A stretch of DNA of 64,000 bases from the NCBI RefSeq assembly GCF_902506145.1, contig NZ_LR733520.1, positions 2,153,476 to 2,217,475 on the forward strand, in the 5' to 3' direction. Both the position numbers and the translations under genes were made by a program. Source of the DNA: Burkholderia sp. 8Y. Its GTDB lineage: Bacteria > Pseudomonadota > Gammaproteobacteria > Burkholderiales > Burkholderiaceae. How positions within the stretch are numbered: position 1 is the first letter of the stretch; every line of letters starts with the position of its first letter. The notes below the pieces were generated by a model. That model saw only the letters and a program-made list of their open reading frames with translations, was not told where the DNA came from and ran no database searches. Positions 34,728 to 43,281 of the stretch are shown piece after piece.

Positions 34728-35765
34728 TCAGTCGCTGTTGCCGGCCACAATGCCCATCACCGCCATGCGTACGGCGATGCCGAAGGTCACCTGATTCAGG
34801 ATGACCGACTGCGGCCCGTCGGCCACTTGCGAATCGATTTCCACGCCACGGTTCATCGGGCCGGGGTGCATCACGATGGCATCCGGCGCGGCGAGCGCGA
34901 GACGCTCGGGCGTGAGTCCCCAGCTCTTGAAATACTCCTGCGCGGACGGCAAAAGCGCGCCGCTCATGCGCTCGTTTTGCAGCCGCAGCATGATGATGAC
35001 GTCCACGCCCTTCAGACCTTCGTCGAGGTTGTGGTAGACGTGCACGCCCATCTGGTCGAGGTTGCCGGGCAAGAGCGTGCGCGGGCCGATGGCGCGCACT
35101 TCGGGCACGCCGAGCGTGGTGAGCGCGTGAATGTCCGACCGTGCGACGCGCGAATGCAGGATGTCGCCGACAATCGCCACGCGCAGCTTCGTGAAGTCGC
35201 GCTTGTAGTGGCGAATGGTGTACATGTCGAGCAGGCCCTGCGTCGGATGCGCGTGACGGCCATCGCCCGCGTTGATCACGTGCACGTGCGGCGCGCAGTG
35301 CTCGGCGATCAGATACGGCGCGCCACTGGACGCATGACGCACGACGAACATGTCGGCGTGCATCGCGGAGAGATTGTTGATGGTGTCGAGCAGCGATTCG
35401 CCCTTGCTCGTCGACGACGCGTTGATATTCAGATTCAGCACATCCGCCGACAGACGCTTCGCCGCGATCTCGAAGGTGGTGCGCGTGCGCGTCGAGTTCT
35501 CGAAGAAGAGATTGAACACCGACTTGCCGCGCAGAAGCGGCACTTTCTTCACTTCGCGGTCGGTGACGCTCACGAACTGCTCGGCGGTATCGAGAATATG
35601 CGTGACGATGGCGCGCGGCAGGCCCTCGATGGTCAGCAAGTGCTTCAGCTCGCCGTTCTTCGTGAGCTGCGGGTTGCCCTTGAGAAATCCGTAGCGGAAG
35701 GTGTCGCTGGTCTTGTCGGCTTGCTGCGCGCCCGGTTCGGCTGCGCTCTGCGTGGCGGTGTTCAT
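34728..35765 (-). CDS. pyrB: Aspartate carbamoyltransferase catalytic subunit
   Basis: This enzyme carries out the committed step of pyrimidine synthesis, carbamoyl phosphate plus aspartate. At 345 residues it carries an N-terminal extension of about 30 residues relative to E. coli PyrB, as in the Pseudomonas class A enzymes that pair with PyrC'. Motifs: FFENSTRTRTTFEIA for carbamoyl phosphate binding, HPTQGLLDMYTIR, and the aspartate-binding region LRLQNERMSGALLPS, followed by HPGPMNRGVEI. pyrR lies 54 bases upstream. No pyrI regulatory subunit gene is present here, in keeping with this class. Confidence 0.96.
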   Translation of the reverse strand: MNTATQSAAEPGAQQADKTSDTFRYGFLKGNPQLTKNGELKHLLTIEGLPRAIVTHILDTAEQFVSVTDREVKKVPLLRGKSVFNLFFENSTRTRTTFEIAAKRLSADVLNLNINASSTSKGESLLDTINNLSAMHADMFVVRHASSGAPYLIAEHCAPHVHVINAGDGRHAHPTQGLLDMYTIRHYKRDFTKLRVAIVGDILHSRVARSDIHALTTLGVPEVRAIGPRTLLPGNLDQMGVHVYHNLDEGLKGVDVIIMLRLQNERMSGALLPSAQEYFKSWGLTPERLALAAPDAIVMHPGPMNRGVEIDSQVADGPQSVILNQVTFGIAVRMAVMGIVAGNSD

Positions 35766-35819
35766 GGTGATCCAGGCGTTGCTTTTAAAAAAAGGCGTGA
35801 GACGCGTGTCGCTGCCGCG

Positions 35820-36335
35820 TCAGTGCGTGCGCGGCTCGGTCGTGAAGCCGAACGTGCCGTCGTCGCGGCGCGCGAGCACGAGGTCTTCGTTCGCTGCGAC
35901 GTCCACCATGCCGCCGGTGAAGCGCGCGGCAATCGGCATTTCGCGTCCGCCGCGATCGGCGAGCACGGCGAAGTCGATGGCTGCGGGGCGGCCGTAATCG
36001 TAAAGCTCGTTGATCGCCGCGCGCACGGTGCGGCCGGTGGAGAGCACGTCGTCGATCAGCAGGATACGGCGGCCTTCGATACCGAACGGCAAGGAGGTCG
36101 GGCTCGCCTGACTGTGCAGGCCCTTTTTCGCGTAGTCGTCGCGATGCAGCGCCACGTTCACCACGCCGAAATGCGGCGCGCCCAAGTCTTTCGCGAGCCG
36201 CTCGGCGAGCCATGCGCCGCCGCTGTAGATGCCCGCGAGCGCCACGCCGTCTGCAGCCGCGAGCGACGCGCCGTACGCCGCGCGAATCTCTTCGACGAGC
36301 GCGCGATACAGCGCCTCTGCGTCAATGGAACTCAT
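35820..36335 (-). CDS. pyrR: Bifunctional pyrimidine regulatory protein / uracil phosphoribosyltransferase PyrR
   Basis: This 171-residue PRTase-fold protein has the PRPP-binding loop ILLIDDVLSTGRTVRAAI and the N-terminal YRALVEEIRAAYG, with LAGIYSGGAWLAERL following. In Bacillus, PyrR regulates pyr mRNA attenuation; in proteobacteria of this type the role is less clear. ATG 36335 overlaps ruvX by 14 bases and gives the standard length; longer in-frame starts only read ruvX sequence. I see no obvious attenuator hairpin in the 54 bases before pyrB. Confidence 0.92.
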   Translation of the reverse strand: MSSIDAEALYRALVEEIRAAYGASLAAADGVALAGIYSGGAWLAERLAKDLGAPHFGVVNVALHRDDYAKKGLHSQASPTSLPFGIEGRRILLIDDVLSTGRTVRAAINELYDYGRPAAIDFAVLADRGGREMPIAARFTGGMVDVAANEDLVLARRDDGTFGFTTEPRTH

Positions 36336-36768
36336 GATCGTCGGAAAGTCCGTCGAGATATTGTTGGAGGATGACGCGGGCGGCTTCGGCGTCGATGCCA
36401 TCGAAGCGGCCGCGCGCATTCGGACGCACGCCGCGCTCGCGCAAATCCGCTTTCGCGTCGACGGACGAATAACGCTCGTCCACCCATTGCACCGGCACGT
36501 TGAAACGGCCGTTCACCTGATTGCCGAAGCGTTTCGCGAGCGCGCTCATCTCGTGCGGCGTGCCGTCCGGATGCATCGGCATGCCGACGACGACGGCATC
36601 CGGTTTCCACTCCTGCAGAAGCTTGCCGACTTCCTGAAAGCGATAATCGCGGTCGCGATTTTCGAGCACGGCGAGCGCGCGCGCGTTGCGAGTCAATGTA
36701 TTGCCGACGGCCACACCGATGCGCTTTTCGCCGTAATCGAATGCCAGCAGCGTGGCTTCGCGGCTCAT
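36322..36768 (-). CDS. ruvX: Putative pre-16S rRNA nuclease / Holliday junction resolvase-like RuvX (YqgF)
   Basis: This 148-residue RNase H-fold protein has LLAFDYGEKRIGVAVGN at the N-terminus (first catalytic Asp), the VVGMPMHPDGT segment in the middle, and WVDERYSSVDAKADL with the acidic motif near the end. E. coli YqgF acts in 16S rRNA 5' maturation. It overlaps yqgE by four bases (ATGA) upstream and pyrR by 14 downstream, so the genes are cotranscribed, the usual arrangement in Burkholderiales. Confidence 0.93.
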   Translation of the reverse strand: MSREATLLAFDYGEKRIGVAVGNTLTRNARALAVLENRDRDYRFQEVGKLLQEWKPDAVVVGMPMHPDGTPHEMSALAKRFGNQVNGRFNVPVQWVDERYSSVDAKADLRERGVRPNARGRFDGIDAEAARVILQQYLDGLSDDHEFH

Positions 36769-37343
36769 GCGTGCCCTGCTTCGCCGGAAAGCATGGAGCG
36801 CGAGACGCCCAGCAGCGACAGCGCCGCTTCCAGGCGGTCTTCGGCGGGCACATCGAAGATGATGCGCGAATCGGCTTCGACCGTCAGCCAGCCGTTCTTC
36901 GAAATTTCTTCTTCCAGCTGCCCCGCGCCCCAGCCCGCGTGGCCGAGCGTCAGCAGAAAACGCTCGGGGCCCTTGCCGCTCGCGACCGCTTCGAGCACGT
37001 CCTTCGACGTGGTCATGGCCAGGCCGCCGGGCACGCTCATGGAGGAGCTATACGGTTCGCCCTCGCCCGCTTCGTGCAGGACGAAGCCGCGCTCGGTCTG
37101 CACGGGACCGCCGAAATACACGGGCAAGTGAACGAGCGGCTCGATTTCGAGCTTGAGGTCGATGCGGTTGAAAAGCGATTGCAGGTCGATGTCGGTCGGC
37201 CTGTTGATGACGAGACCCAGCGCACCGCGATCGGTGTGATCGCAAAGGTAGACCACCGTTCCGGAAAACGTCGGATCGACCATGGAGGGCATGGCGATCA
37301 GGAACTGGTTCGTCAAATTGATGCGATCGGAAGTCTTGGACAT
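36765..37343 (-). CDS. YqgE/AlgH family protein (UPF0301)
   Basis: This 192-residue protein of the UPF0301 family shows LTNQFLIAMPSMVDPTFSGT at the N-terminus, VYLCDHTDRGALGLVINRP, VYFGGPVQTERGFVLHE, and LTLGHAGWGAGQLEEEI near residue 135. Members almost always precede ruvX, as here. A biochemical role is not established. It is divergent from phrB with only 30 bases between the starts, so the two promoters must overlap or lie inside the genes. Confidence 0.93.
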   Translation of the reverse strand: MSKTSDRINLTNQFLIAMPSMVDPTFSGTVVYLCDHTDRGALGLVINRPTDIDLQSLFNRIDLKLEIEPLVHLPVYFGGPVQTERGFVLHEAGEGEPYSSSMSVPGGLAMTTSKDVLEAVASGKGPERFLLTLGHAGWGAGQLEEEISKNGWLTVEADSRIIFDVPAEDRLEAALSLLGVSRSMLSGEAGHA

Positions 37344-37373
37344 AATTCAGGATTTTAACAAAGGCGCTGCGAG

Positions 37374-38876
37374 ATGGCCGACTTCGATGTGGGGCTCGTC
37401 TGGTTTCGGCGGGACCTGCGCGCGGCAGACAATGCTGCACTCTATCATGCGCTTACACGGTGCCGCCGCGTGCTGTGCGCGTTCGTTTTCGACCGGGAAA
37501 TCCTTGATCCCCTTGGTAGAAACGATCGCCGCGTGCCCTTCATTCATGCGAGCGTGATCGAGCTGGATCGCACGCTGCGCGCGGCCGGCGGCGCGCTGCT
37601 CGTGCGGCACGGCGCGCCGCTCGACGCGATACCCGCGCTCGCCCGCGAATGCGGCGTGAACGCCGTGTTCGTGAACCGCGATTACGAGCCGGCCGCGAAA
37701 GCGCGCGACGACGCGGTCGCGCAAAAACTCGCGGGCGCGAACATCGCGTTTTTCGGTTTCAAGGATCAGGCGATCTTCGACCGCGACGAAGTGCTGACCG
37801 GCAGCGGCAAGCCGTACACCGTGTTCACGCCGTACAAGCGCAAGTGGCTCGAAACGCTCACGCCGGATGCGTTGCAGCCGTACGCGTTGGAAGACCATCT
37901 GCACGCGCTCGGCAAGCCGCCCGCGCACGCCGATCAGGGCATTCCGTCGCTCGCTGCACTCGGTTTCCCCGACGCGCACGGCCCCGCGTTCCCGGCGGGC
38001 ACGGTCGGCGCGTACGCGCTCTTCGACGACTTCCGCGACCGCATGGCCGATTACGACCGCACGCGCGACTTTCCGGCGGTCAAAGGTCCGAGCTATCTGG
38101 GCATCCACCTGCGGCACGGCACGGTGTCGATTCGCGCGCTCGCCCGCGTCGCGCACGACGCGCAGCGCCACGGCGACCGCGGCGCGCAGACGTGGCTTTC
38201 CGAACTCATCTGGCGCGACTTCTATTTCGCCGTGCTGCACCATTTCCCGCGCGTGGGCATGCTGGGCGATCATCGCGCGTTCAAGCCGGAATACGACCGC
38301 ATCGAATGGGAAACGGGCGAGGCCGCCGACACGGATTTCGCCGCGTGGTGCGCGGGGCAAACGGGCTACCCGCTCGTGGATGCCGCCATGCGTCAGCTCA
38401 ACACATCGGGCTACATGCACAACCGGCTGCGCATGGTAACGGCCAGTTTTTTGATGAAGGATCTCGGCATCGACTGGCGGCGCGGCGAGGCGTATTTCGA
38501 GGCGCAGCTCAACGATTTCGAGCTTTCGTCGAATAACGGCGGCTGGCAGTGGGCGGCGTCGAGCGGTTGCGACGCGCAGCCGTACTTCCGCATTTTCAAC
38601 CCGGTCACGCAGTCGCAGAAATTCGACGCTGCCGGCAAGTTCATCCGCCACTATGTGCCGGAATTGGCGGCGCTGTCCGACCGCGACATTCATGCGCCGT
38701 GGCTCGCGAAGCCCGATGCGCTGAAGGCGGCGAAGATCGCGCTGGGCGTGGAGTATCCGGCGCCTATCGTCGATCACGACGCCGCACGCAAGCGGACACT
38801 GCTGCGCTACGACGTCGTGCGCGGGCCCGCCAAACGCAGTGCGTCGCCCGACGAGGACGACGACGCTATCGAGTGA
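37374..38876 (+). CDS. phrB: Deoxyribodipyrimidine photolyase (CPD photolyase, class I)
   Basis: This flavoenzyme repairs UV pyrimidine dimers with blue light. The 500-residue protein begins LVWFRRDLRAADNAALYHAL, the antenna-domain signature. The FAD domain has LSELIWRDFYFAVLHHFPRV, GQTGYPLVDAAMRQLNTSGY and MHNRLRMVTASFLMKDLGID. The C-terminal signature is NNGGWQWAASSGCDAQPYFR, with the Trp residues of the electron-transfer chain, followed by RIFNPVTQSQKFD. Length and motifs are normal. Its stop overlaps the 3' end of the converging hypothetical gene by 11 bases. Confidence 0.95.
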   Translation: MADFDVGLVWFRRDLRAADNAALYHALTRCRRVLCAFVFDREILDPLGRNDRRVPFIHASVIELDRTLRAAGGALLVRHGAPLDAIPALARECGVNAVFVNRDYEPAAKARDDAVAQKLAGANIAFFGFKDQAIFDRDEVLTGSGKPYTVFTPYKRKWLETLTPDALQPYALEDHLHALGKPPAHADQGIPSLAALGFPDAHGPAFPAGTVGAYALFDDFRDRMADYDRTRDFPAVKGPSYLGIHLRHGTVSIRALARVAHDAQRHGDRGAQTWLSELIWRDFYFAVLHHFPRVGMLGDHRAFKPEYDRIEWETGEAADTDFAAWCAGQTGYPLVDAAMRQLNTSGYMHNRLRMVTASFLMKDLGIDWRRGEAYFEAQLNDFELSSNNGGWQWAASSGCDAQPYFRIFNPVTQSQKFDAAGKFIRHYVPELAALSDRDIHAPWLAKPDALKAAKIALGVEYPAPIVDHDAARKRTLLRYDVVRGPAKRSASPDEDDDAIE

Positions 38877-40260
38877 CCGCCGGAGCGCGTTCGATCATTG
38901 CGGTGAGCGCAGCAATCGACGCGCGGCCTTCCGACGGCGCGATGCCAGCGGCCGCCTGATGCAGCATCGAACGCAGCATTTGCGCGGCGCGCTCGGGAAT
39001 CGCGGCGTCGAGGCCGCGAGCATCGCTTGGGTCGGCGCCTTCGCCCTGATGCGCGACGCGCCGCCACGCGAGGCCGAGCGTATCGGCAAGCAGCGCGACG
39101 TGGCCGAGCCCGAGCGCGCAAGCCGCCGCGCCCAGCCGATGCGACGCGTTCGCCGCATGCAGCGCGGCGTCGGCATCGACGGTGCCGGTCTCGCTCGCCT
39201 GCGTGCCGCGCTCGACGAGCCCTTCGATCGACGCCTCCGCGCTTTGCAGGAAGTCTTCGTAGGCTGCCGCGTTCACGCGCAGCACGCCCAGATCGCGCGT
39301 GACGGCCTCGCGCGCGCTTTCTTCGCTCGCCTGCGCCGCGCCTTGCTCCCACGCGGCTTCCGATGCGGGCGTCGCCGCCACGTGCCATGCCACGGTCAAG
39401 CCGTAGTCGCGCAGCACGTCGACGTGCCCGGCGTCTTCAGGCGTCGCGCCGTAGAGCGCGAAGTCGCGCCACAAAAGCGCGAGCGTCGCGCGCACGAGCG
39501 AACGCGGCGCGAACGTCGACGCGTGCGCCTGATCCGCCAGCACGAGATTGAAGCGCGCGTAAAGACGCTTGGCGTCCGCGTGGCTGGACAGATCGGCATG
39601 GCGGCCGGCCCGCTCGCGCAGCGCGCGCACCGTGGACGACGCGAGCCGCCAGAAATCGTACGGGTCGGGGCCGGCGAGTTCAGCGAGACACGCGTCGAGG
39701 CGCGAGAACGTTTCGTCGATTCCGGCTTGCGGCTGATCGGCGGGCGCGCGCAGCAACGCGAGCAGCGCCGCTTCGTAATGCGCGCGGACACGTGCGAGCC
39801 TTTCCGGTGCGACGCCGCGCAGCGTCGACGGCGCAATCGCCCGGCCGGCGAGCGCGAGGTCGTCGTACGAAACCGGCGCGATGCGCGTATGCGCGGCCAA
39901 GAGCGCATGAAGGCCGCGATAGTGATCGAAGAGTTCCGTCGAACAGGACAGTTCGCGCAGATTGTGGCGCTCGACGGCAGCGCGGAACGCGGACATCGCG
40001 AGCGCGATGCGATCGTGCGTGGCGTCCGGTTCGTCGCCGAGCGGCGCGACGAGCGCGAGCGCCTCGGCGAAACGTTGCGCGGGCAGCCATCCCGCCGAAT
40101 GCAGCGCGGCAATCGCGCGCTTGAGCGCGGGCGCCGTCTCGCCCTGCCGCTGGAACGCGTGGATGGCGTCCGTGAGCGCCATTTCGGCGAGCCGGACAGA
40201 GCCGCCGCGCGGGTTCGGCAAGGCTTCGATCGGAACGGGTAGATCGGGACGAGATGTCAT
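38866..40260 (-). CDS. Hypothetical protein, all-helical, possibly HPt-related
   Basis: This 464-residue, Ala-rich soluble protein is predicted to be almost wholly alpha-helical, with no membrane segment or signal peptide. I recognise no catalytic motif. Its architecture of repeated helical bundles, including a LHAANASHRLGAAACALGLG stretch, resembles the non-kinase N-terminal part of large ChpA/PilL chemotaxis-type kinases. In related genomes such genes may sit near rubredoxin; this link is a guess. It is transcribed in the same direction as rubredoxin but separated from it by 270 bases that contain a strong terminator. The coding frame is supported by codon bias and its convergence with phrB. 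Confidence 0.65.
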   Translation of the reverse strand: MTSRPDLPVPIEALPNPRGGSVRLAEMALTDAIHAFQRQGETAPALKRAIAALHSAGWLPAQRFAEALALVAPLGDEPDATHDRIALAMSAFRAAVERHNLRELSCSTELFDHYRGLHALLAAHTRIAPVSYDDLALAGRAIAPSTLRGVAPERLARVRAHYEAALLALLRAPADQPQAGIDETFSRLDACLAELAGPDPYDFWRLASSTVRALRERAGRHADLSSHADAKRLYARFNLVLADQAHASTFAPRSLVRATLALLWRDFALYGATPEDAGHVDVLRDYGLTVAWHVAATPASEAAWEQGAAQASEESAREAVTRDLGVLRVNAAAYEDFLQSAEASIEGLVERGTQASETGTVDADAALHAANASHRLGAAACALGLGHVALLADTLGLAWRRVAHQGEGADPSDARGLDAAIPERAAQMLRSMLHQAAAGIAPSEGRASIAALTAMIERAPAVTR

Positions 40261-40477
40261 AACGGGCGCTCACAAGCCAGAAACGCGCGTGGCGACGCCG
40301 CCTCGACGCGCGGTTGAACTGCATCATCGACACGCGCGGCGGCCGATTGCCGCCGACAGCCTGTCGTGCTCCAAGCGTATGCCTTTACGAGCGCAGGCGG
40401 GAAACGAATGTTCCAGCCGCCTCGCCGCAGCGCGCAGGCAGTTTCACCTGCGACGCCTGCATGGAAACGCGGGCCGC

Positions 40478-40516
40478 TAAAAAACACGCGCCGCATGGCG
40501 TGAGCCATGCGGCGCG
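40478..40516 (-). terminator. Rho-independent terminator of the rubredoxin gene
   Basis: A 13-base-pair perfect stem (40487-40499 with 40504-40516, core GCGCCGCATGGC) closes a GTGA loop (TCAC as read on the minus strand). On the minus strand it is followed by a T-run (40484 to 40479). It stands 15 bases after the rubredoxin stop. The rest of the 270-base gap to the hypothetical gene shows nothing recognisable. Confidence 0.88.
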
Positions 40517-40530
40517 GTAGAGCGTGCGGA

Positions 40531-40701
40531 TCAGATCTGAACCATCTCGAAATCTTCCTTGCGGGCTCCGCATTCGGGACAGGTCCAGTTGATCGGAACG
40601 TCCTCCCAACGAGTGCCCGGCGCGATGCCCTCTTCCGGCAATCCCGCCTCTTCGTCGTAGATCCAGCCGCAGATCAGGCACATCCAGCTTCTGTATTCCA
40701 T
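40531..40701 (-). CDS. rubA: Rubredoxin
   Basis: This 56-residue one-iron electron-transfer protein is found by translating the minus strand between thiD and the hypothetical gene. It contains both iron-binding knuckles, WMCLICGWIYDEEAG near the N-terminus and WTCPECGARKEDFEMV near the C-terminus, each CxxCG. In between is the typical GIAPGTRWEDVPINW segment. The start is ATG at 40701 and the stop TGA at 40531, followed by a clear terminator. Rubredoxin divergent from thiD is a usual Burkholderia arrangement. The partner redox enzyme is not evident here. Confidence 0.96.
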   Translation of the reverse strand: MEYRSWMCLICGWIYDEEAGLPEEGIAPGTRWEDVPINWTCPECGARKEDFEMVQI

Positions 40702-40954
40702 ACTTATGCCGCGTCGATTGATCGATTGAAATTAGGCCATGATGGTACCGTGTTGCCGGTTGGATGCCTAGCAAGACGCCGGCCCGGCGTGCATCCCCAA
40801 ATAGCGGGACGTGCGCGCCGCCGCTCGCAAAAAGGTGCGCAAAGACCGCAGGCGGGCGGCAATAGGCCGCATAATCGAAGTGTCCGGGCGGCGTGCGCGT
40901 CTTTTTTCGCATCGCTGCAACTGAATCGTCTCACTCGTGCAATTCAAACCAAAA

Positions 40955-41845
40955 ATGTCCGCTTTTGCCATGACCGGCGACTCTCCACCGATCGTTCTGA
41001 CTTTCGGACTCTCGGACCCCACGGGCGGCTCCGGCTTGCAAGCCGATTTGCTGACGCTCGCCAGCATGGGCTGCCATGGCGCAACGGTGCTGACCGGTTA
41101 CGCCGTGCGCGATTCCGCGACCTGCGACGAAGTCAACGGGCTCGACCCCGACACGGTCGCCGCACAGGCGCGCATGTTGCTAGAGGACATGCCGATCGCC
41201 GCGTTCAAGATCGGCGCGGCGACGCGGGCCGAAGTGGTCTCCGCGATCGCCGAAGTGGTGTCCGATTACGACGACGTTCCGCTGATCCTCGCGCCGGATT
41301 TCACGCTCGACGACGAACATGTGTTGTCCGCCGATGAACTGCGCGAATCGCTCGCCGATCTGCTCGTGCCGCAAACGACGATGCTGATCGCCGATCACGC
41401 CACGCTGTTGCAACTCGCGCAGCCGGACAGCGACGCCGAAGCGCCGACGCTCGATTCCGCGATTTCGCACATTCTCGCGCAGGGCTGCGAGTACGTGCTG
41501 GCAATGGAAACGGGCACGCATCGGCATGTGAACACGCTGTACAGCGAGGAAGGACAGGTGCGGCAGGACTTGTGGGATCGCGGGCTGCATCGTGTAATGG
41601 GGCTCACGGACACGCTGGGCGCCGCCGTCGCTGCGTTGCTGGCGAACGGTCAGGAGCCCGCCGAGGCCGCGCGCGAGGCGCAGGAATACGTGTTTCAGGC
41701 GGCGCGCGCCGCGTTTCGTCCGGGCATGGGCGCCTATCTGCCGGACCGCTTTTTCTGGGCGCGCTCGAACGACGCAGACGACGAGAACGATGCCGCGTCC
41801 TTGCCGGACGATGGAGCCGGATTACCCGGAGAAGCCCGGCATTAG
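40955..41845 (+). CDS. thiD: Hydroxymethylpyrimidine/phosphomethylpyrimidine kinase
   Basis: This ribokinase-fold enzyme phosphorylates HMP and HMP-P in thiamine synthesis. The 296-residue protein begins PIVLTFGLSDPTGGSGLQAD, then LASMGCHGATVLTGYAVRDS. The C-terminal catalytic motif region is TLGAAVAALLANGQEPAEA, in which the usual GTG of the GTGC(T) anion hole is replaced by DTLGAA. That motif is slightly unlike E. coli ThiD, but this variant is common in betaproteobacteria. The tail beyond residue 270 is acidic and probably disordered. In-frame starts at 40937 (GTG), 40955 and 40970 are possible; 40955 is my choice. Confidence 0.85.
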   Translation: MSAFAMTGDSPPIVLTFGLSDPTGGSGLQADLLTLASMGCHGATVLTGYAVRDSATCDEVNGLDPDTVAAQARMLLEDMPIAAFKIGAATRAEVVSAIAEVVSDYDDVPLILAPDFTLDDEHVLSADELRESLADLLVPQTTMLIADHATLLQLAQPDSDAEAPTLDSAISHILAQGCEYVLAMETGTHRHVNTLYSEEGQVRQDLWDRGLHRVMGLTDTLGAAVAALLANGQEPAEAAREAQEYVFQAARAAFRPGMGAYLPDRFFWARSNDADDENDAASLPDDGAGLPGEARH

Positions 41846-41927
41846 AGGGTTTCGACGGCAAGCAATGCCGTGAACGAGGCGACACGAACGGAGTTCGGAG
41901 ACCAACGAAGGGAGGCTTTGCGAGCGC

Positions 41928-42710
41928 ATGCCGTATCGATTGCCCCATCTGCACAAGCCCGGCCCGCAAGGCGCCATCCGCGTCGGCTGCGCGGGCTGGG
42001 CGCTATCGAGCTCGGTCCAGTCGAGCTTTCCCGACGAAGGCACGCACCTCGAACGCTACGCACGCGTGCTGACATGCGTCGAAATCAACTCGAGCTTCTA
42101 TAAGCCGCATCGCGAGCAGACTTACGAAAAATGGGCGCAGAGCGTGCCCGATTCGTTCCGCTTCTCGGTGAAGCTGCCCAAGGCGATTACGCACGACGCG
42201 CGCCTCGCCGAAACCGAAGCACTCATCGATGAATTCCTGGCCGCGGCCGGTCAGTTGGGCGACAAGCTCGGCTGCTGGCTCGCGCAATTGCCGCCGAGCC
42301 TCGCGTTCGAGCACGACGTGGCAGAGGCGTTCTTCAAGGCGCTGCGCGAGCGCACGAAGCTGCCGGTCGCGTGCGAGGCGCGCAACCCGAGCTGGTTCAC
42401 CAAGGAGGCGGCGGCGCTCTTGAAAGCGCATCACATCGCGTATGTGGACGCCGACCCGATTCCCGATGAGTGCGAGATCAAGCATCGCGCGGATACATCG
42501 CTCGTCTATGTGCGGCTGCACGGCTCGCCAGATCTCTACAAGTCTTCGTACGACTTCCCGTATCTCGACGATCTCGCGCGCACGCTGCAAGGCCGCGCGA
42601 AAAAGACGCCCGAGGTGTGGTGCATCTTCGATAACACGACGCTCGGCCACGCGCAGCCCAACGCGCTGCATGTGATGGAGCGCCTGCATCTGCATCATCG
42701 GAAGGCGTAG
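41928..42710 (+). CDS. DUF72 family protein (YecE-like)
   Basis: This 260-residue TIM-barrel-like protein has the DUF72 landmarks: IRVGCAGWALS at the start, YARVLTCVEINSSFYKPH, FRFSVKLPKAITHDARL, CEARNPSW, VYVRLHGSPDLY and a C-terminal CIFDNTTLGHAQPNALHVME. The biochemical role of the family is unknown. It lies 82 bases after thiD on the same strand. ATG 41928 is preceded by weak ribosome-binding sequence. Confidence 0.9.
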   Translation: MPYRLPHLHKPGPQGAIRVGCAGWALSSSVQSSFPDEGTHLERYARVLTCVEINSSFYKPHREQTYEKWAQSVPDSFRFSVKLPKAITHDARLAETEALIDEFLAAAGQLGDKLGCWLAQLPPSLAFEHDVAEAFFKALRERTKLPVACEARNPSWFTKEAAALLKAHHIAYVDADPIPDECEIKHRADTSLVYVRLHGSPDLYKSSYDFPYLDDLARTLQGRAKKTPEVWCIFDNTTLGHAQPNALHVMERLHLHHRKA

Positions 42711-42753
42711 TGCTTTTCCGCTTCCACTCGTTGCTCCCGAAGGAGATCCGCTG

Positions 42754-43179
42754 ATGCACACGCCGGCACGACGCCTCGCCCGCCTGATCCGAGCCACGAT
42801 GCTCGCCACGATTGTCTCGGCGGCGCTGCCCGCCCATGCGCAAGATGCACCGCCGCCGGCCACGCCCGCAGGCGACGGCACGTTCTTGCTGACCATCTTC
42901 CTCAAGCACGATGAGTCGAAGCCGCTGCCGAAGATCAATCAGCAACTCAAGGAACAGGGGTACTTCAAGGCGTTTCCGCCGCCGGGCGTGGAAGTGGTGT
43001 CGTGGTACGTGATGATGGGCATCGGGCAAGTAGTGACCTTGCGCGTGCCGGCGGACAGGCTGCGCGAGGTGAATCGCGCGATCGAGACGACCGCGTGGGG
43101 CGGCTATCACACGGAGTTCTATCCGACTTACGACTACAAAGCCGCCGCGCAGAAGCTGCGCGACGAGATGAACAAATAG
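42754..43179 (+). CDS. Small exported protein of unknown function
   Basis: This 141-residue protein has a Sec signal peptide (basic MHTPARRLARLIR, hydrophobic ATMLATIVSAALP, cleavage after AHA). The mature part has FLLTIFLKHDESKPLPKIN, VVSWYVMMGIGQVVTLRVP and YPTYDYKAAAQKLRDEMNK, predicted to fold as a small alpha/beta domain. AAGGAG lies 9 bases before ATG 42754. It is followed by a strong bidirectional terminator. I do not recognise the family. Confidence 0.8.
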   Translation: MHTPARRLARLIRATMLATIVSAALPAHAQDAPPPATPAGDGTFLLTIFLKHDESKPLPKINQQLKEQGYFKAFPPPGVEVVSWYVMMGIGQVVTLRVPADRLREVNRAIETTAWGGYHTEFYPTYDYKAAAQKLRDEMNK

Positions 43180-43193
43180 GTTTTCGATGGACG

Positions 43194-43224
43194 AAAAAAA
43201 ACCTGCATCGCTGCAGGTTTTTTT
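43194..43224. terminator. Bidirectional Rho-independent terminator between the exported protein gene and groEL
   Basis: A perfect 13-base stem (AAAAAAACCTGCA 43195-43207 with TGCAGGTTTTTTT 43212-43224) closes a TCGC loop. The A-run on one side and the T-run on the other make it work in both directions, serving both converging genes. Confidence 0.93.
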
Positions 43225-43281
43225 CGGCACGGCGCGGGCCTCTTTCGAAGCCCGCGCCGATGTAATCGGGCCGGAGCCGTC

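Noticed and set aside
40937..40954. GTG start for thiD at 40937
   Set aside because: The added six residues are not typical of ThiD, and ATG 40955 or 40970 gives the normal N-terminus.
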